From assembly GCF_018446385.1 (NCBI RefSeq), contig NC_055996.1:128326532-128390531 (forward strand): a stretch of DNA of 64,000 bases, given 5' to 3'. The notes below the pieces were generated by a model, which worked only from the letters and a program-made list of their open reading frames with translations, was not told where the DNA came from and searched no databases. Every line of letters begins with the position of its first letter. Position 1 is the first letter of the stretch. This DNA is from Zingiber officinale (lineage: Eukaryota > Streptophyta > Magnoliopsida > Zingiberales > Zingiberaceae). Of the stretch, positions 61,444-64,000 are shown one piece after another. A program made the position numbers and the translations under genes.

Positions 61444-61700
61444 TTAAGTCGACGAATTCTAGGAGTAACCAACTCGGTCCTATGAAAGTTTTTCACTGGG
61501 CACAAGGATAAATCAGAAAGCAGACGGCTCATTCTAGGACTGACCAACTCAGCCTAATGGAAATTTTCAACCTACTATGATGATAAATCAAGAAGCGCTT
61601 GCAATGAATGACAACTCATTCTAAGAGTGACTAACTCAGCTCAATGAAAATTTTCAACTTGCTACGAGGATAAATTAAGAAGATCTCGCAATAGATGACG
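61444..61700 (+). repeat. Three-unit degenerate tandem repeat
   Basis: Units beginning ATTCTAGGAGTAACCAACTC (about 61456), ATTCTAGGACTGACCAACTC (about 61531) and ATTCTAAGAGTGACTAACTC (about 61618) each continue with AATG(A)AAATTTTCAAC and GATAAAT..AGAAG. The period is about 75-87 bp. Function unknown. Confidence 0.8.
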
Positions 61701-63293
61701 CATCAGTCTAACATGCTTAGATCAACTACTCATTAAAATTTTAAGAAAAATTTATTTATTAATTCGTTAAAATTAAAATTCAATCCTTATATATGTTTGA
61801 AAAATTAAAAACACGCCCTCCTACTTACACCATTGTTCCAGGAGCGTAGAATTGTACGTCTCTCTCTTGGTTTTTTTTTTTGTTTGGTAATGTATGTCAT
61901 TAGTGATATGCTTGGTATTTTCTTGTAGTTATCATCAAGGCATAAACTACCTTTTTATACATGGTGCACCAATTGGTTCTCATATTTGACCGATCGAGCT
62001 AACCATGGAAGCCATCCTATTCCTCAAAAGCTTTTTTTGTCGGAGAATCTTAGTTCATTGTGATTGGATCCGATCGCATGGTTTTAATAGTTGATAGTTC
62101 CCAATTCATTCGAATGGATCAAGAACAGTGGACACGGACCCATTCTCATGCCTCCATCTATCCATCCTTTTCGATCCACAAAATTACACATCAAACTACA
62201 ATTCATCCTACCAATTGAATCGGAAACTCCATCTCTTCCCTGGTGTCTGGACCACCATGAACGTTTATGTTCCTAGCTCAACTAGAAAACGCATGTGGTC
62301 AGGCTCTGCCAGGAGACATAGCGACGCACGGCATAAAGATGCCATCCTTCAATGTTTCACTGTCTTCTTCTTGACTTCATTAAAGTGGTTGGATCACATG
62401 GATAACTGATCAGGGACCATGCATCATGCCAATCAAGGAACTCAATGCCCTGAATTCGATCAACAAGAAGGATAGGAAGGGTTTCCTCATCTCAAGTACA
62501 AGTCAGTGATTAACTTGATAGCGATATGCAATGGTATCTAGTGACGGATTTAGGAGCCTCTATGGATGTAATTAATCCAGTTGGTACTAAGTAATAGAAT
62601 TGCAACGACACAAATTAAAAGCAAGGCATCTGAAAGAGTGTTATCATCTTTTTGGAAATGGATCTGGGAGAGTACAAGCCCGAGCCAATTCTAACTGGCG
62701 TACCCTGCCACCGCTGACAAATTTTGTCGTGCACTTGCAAAGTTCTGCTCGTCTGTGCGGTGCCAATGAATCACGGCTAGCTTTTGTTGTACTCACCAGT
62801 CCATTAATTCAAATACATGCCTCTTCGTACAACAGTTTTACTAATATAATGAGCTGAGAGTTGGGGTTGATGGCCTAACCTAATCTCTTATAGACTTCTT
62901 GTCGTCTTCGATGATATCATACAAAATTAGACTCATTTTATTTTATTCACCTCTTTCTTTATCTTTTCTTTGCATAAAAGTTGGAAGATCGGGCACGTGT
63001 ATTTCTACCAGTACTCCCGTCTACGCACACAATCTGATGGGCACAGTAGAGACAGAAGCCCGTCCAGGCCCCCAACGAAAAGAAAGAGAAGATACGAAGC
63101 AGAGCGCGCAGCAGCCTAAACTCAAGCCAGTCCGGTCCAGTTCAGCCAAGCGAGGCGAAGGGCAGAGCACGGCGTGGCAGGACGGCATGGCATGGCACGA
63201 GATGGGATGCGAGATTGCGACTGTAGAAGAAAATCCACACTGACTTGTCAAATGTCACTTGCCCACAACTCAAATCATAAGACTGTCAGCGAT
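61701..63293. other. Intergenic DNA, no gene recognised
   Basis: Several short open frames (for example 62128-62409, 62600-62857 and 62899-63243) lack family resemblance. GC content rises after 63040, as expected near a gene. Confidence 0.4.
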
Positions 63294-63446
63294 ATGTCAA
63301 TCGCGTCCCTCCTCTCCCCCCTCTTTCTCCTCTGCGCAATGCGAGCCACGGCGGTCAAGGCAGCGTGCATGGCTCCTTCCTGCCTGCCTCACTGCAATTA
63401 CTGCCACTGCCGCTGCACCAGTCCCCATAACTCCAGTCCCAATTAA
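63294..63446 (+). CDS. Possible small secreted cysteine-rich peptide
   Basis: The ATG at 63294 opens a 50-residue frame. It starts with a signal-peptide-like stretch (MSIASLLSPLFLLCAMRATAVKA) followed by a short Cys/His-rich mature part (ACMAPSCLPHCNYCHCRC) and stops at 63444-63446. I do not recognise the family. The size and layout resemble secreted signalling or defence peptides, but the GC-rich setting can generate such frames by chance. It lies about 530 bp upstream of a likely promoter, so it could also be upstream non-coding DNA. An overlapping frame (63259-63768) is longer but looks random. Confidence 0.25.
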   Translation: MSIASLLSPLFLLCAMRATAVKAACMAPSCLPHCNYCHCRCTSPHNSSPN

Positions 63447-63967
63447 AACCCATGCCCCGGAAGCAAAGCACGGGACCAGCCCCTACAGCCAGTCCAGTCT
63501 CTTTTTAACACGTTTATACGTACGTACACTCGCGCACGTACGAGTATTTCGTAAAAGTAAAATCGATTCCAATCAGTGGGAGGTAGGGGGCCGGTGCGAG
63601 GAACGGGATGAATGGATCTGCTCATCTGAGAATATCTACGACCTGTTAGGGTCGTGGGGCAGCCTTGATGTGGACCTCTCGATGGACAGGTTCCCCAATC
63701 AACATCTGGCCAGGGATGATCCAATTTTAAGTGTTTTTTTTATTCACCTCCTCTTTGTTGTTTTCTAGCCACTTCCCCAAATCTAAAGAGTAAAGTTAGA
63801 ACATTATAAAAGAACTAATTAATTGATTAATTAATCGATCCAAGCAATGCAATGATCAGGGTAAGTAACAAAAGGTTAAAAGTCGATATATTTGTGTGCT
63901 TGTTTTCTCTTTCTCAGAGCGAACATCTCCATCTAATTTTCCTCATTTTACTTGCCATCTCAATTAT
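63447..63967. other. Upstream region of a likely gene beyond the window
   Basis: Contains TACGTACGTAC and CGCGCACGTACG words (about 63517-63543) and AT-rich DNA after 63780. No gene is seen. Confidence 0.4.
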
Positions 63968-63976
63968 TTTATATAC
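63968..63976 (+). promoter_or_regulatory. TATA-like box near the right edge
   Basis: TTTATATAC is followed by a C-rich CTCAGCCGCCGAGCACATCCATCC sequence, a typical spacing to a plant transcription start. If real, the gene starts just outside the window. Confidence 0.4.
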
Positions 63977-64000
63977 CTCAGCCGCCGAGCACATCCATCC

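Overview
The window is nuclear DNA from a flowering plant. The evidence is two intron-containing plant genes (a mitochondrial acyl carrier protein and a GASA/snakin peptide), plant-type Ty1/copia and Ty3/gypsy (Tat lineage) retrotransposons, RTE and L1 LINE pieces, a hAT transposon and MITEs. I suspect a monocot, possibly Zingiberales, but nothing here proves it. There is no CRISPR array, no rRNA or tRNA gene, and no bacterial or organellar sequence.

Layout. 1-4.6 kb: AT-rich DNA holding a 1.17-kb palindromic MITE (728-1894) and one doubtful exon. 4.63-17.95 kb: a Ty1/copia element on the minus strand with target duplication CCAGC; its 5' LTR is split by a gag-only LTR element (12278-16424, duplication GAGGA). 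19.94-26.67 kb: a decayed Tat-type gypsy element on the plus strand, itself hit by a solo LTR (20678-21603, duplication CATTT). 27.15-31.29 kb: the acyl carrier protein gene, two exons around a 3.76-kb intron that holds RTE LINE debris. 32.24-32.85 kb: the four-exon GASA gene with a clear TATA box. 33.7-57.65 kb: a nested tower. A deleted copia element received a 'family X' LTR (35189-52355, duplication TCAAG). That LTR received a second gag-only element (35428-51770). That element received a 10.9-kb Tat gypsy element (39083-49986) in its interior and a TRIM (about 50780-51349) in its 3' LTR. The outer copia 3' LTR was also hit by a MITE and a hAT transposon (53095-57178). 57.65-64 kb: an L1 fragment, microsatellites, a short perfect hairpin, a three-unit tandem repeat and otherwise sparse DNA. 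A TATA-like box near the right edge suggests a gene starting just outside.

How it works together. Only the two host genes look functional. All recognisable transposon proteins carry stops or frameshifts. The non-autonomous elements (two gag-only LTR families and the TRIM) would have depended on enzymes from other copies. The Tat element at 39-50 kb is the richest: gag, protease, RT, two RNase H domains and integrase on the plus strand, then eleven 65-bp tandem repeats, then a spliced antisense gene of the 'putative gypsy type transposon' kind. The dead relative at 20-26 kb has the same order (integrase end, tandem array, antisense gene remnants), so the layout is a family property. I found no previously unknown enzymatic system. 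The most unusual signals are the depth of nesting, the pol-less gag families, the spliced antisense gene, and a GCCGAGCGG-like motif scattered through LTRs, sense and antisense coding DNA of the Tat element.
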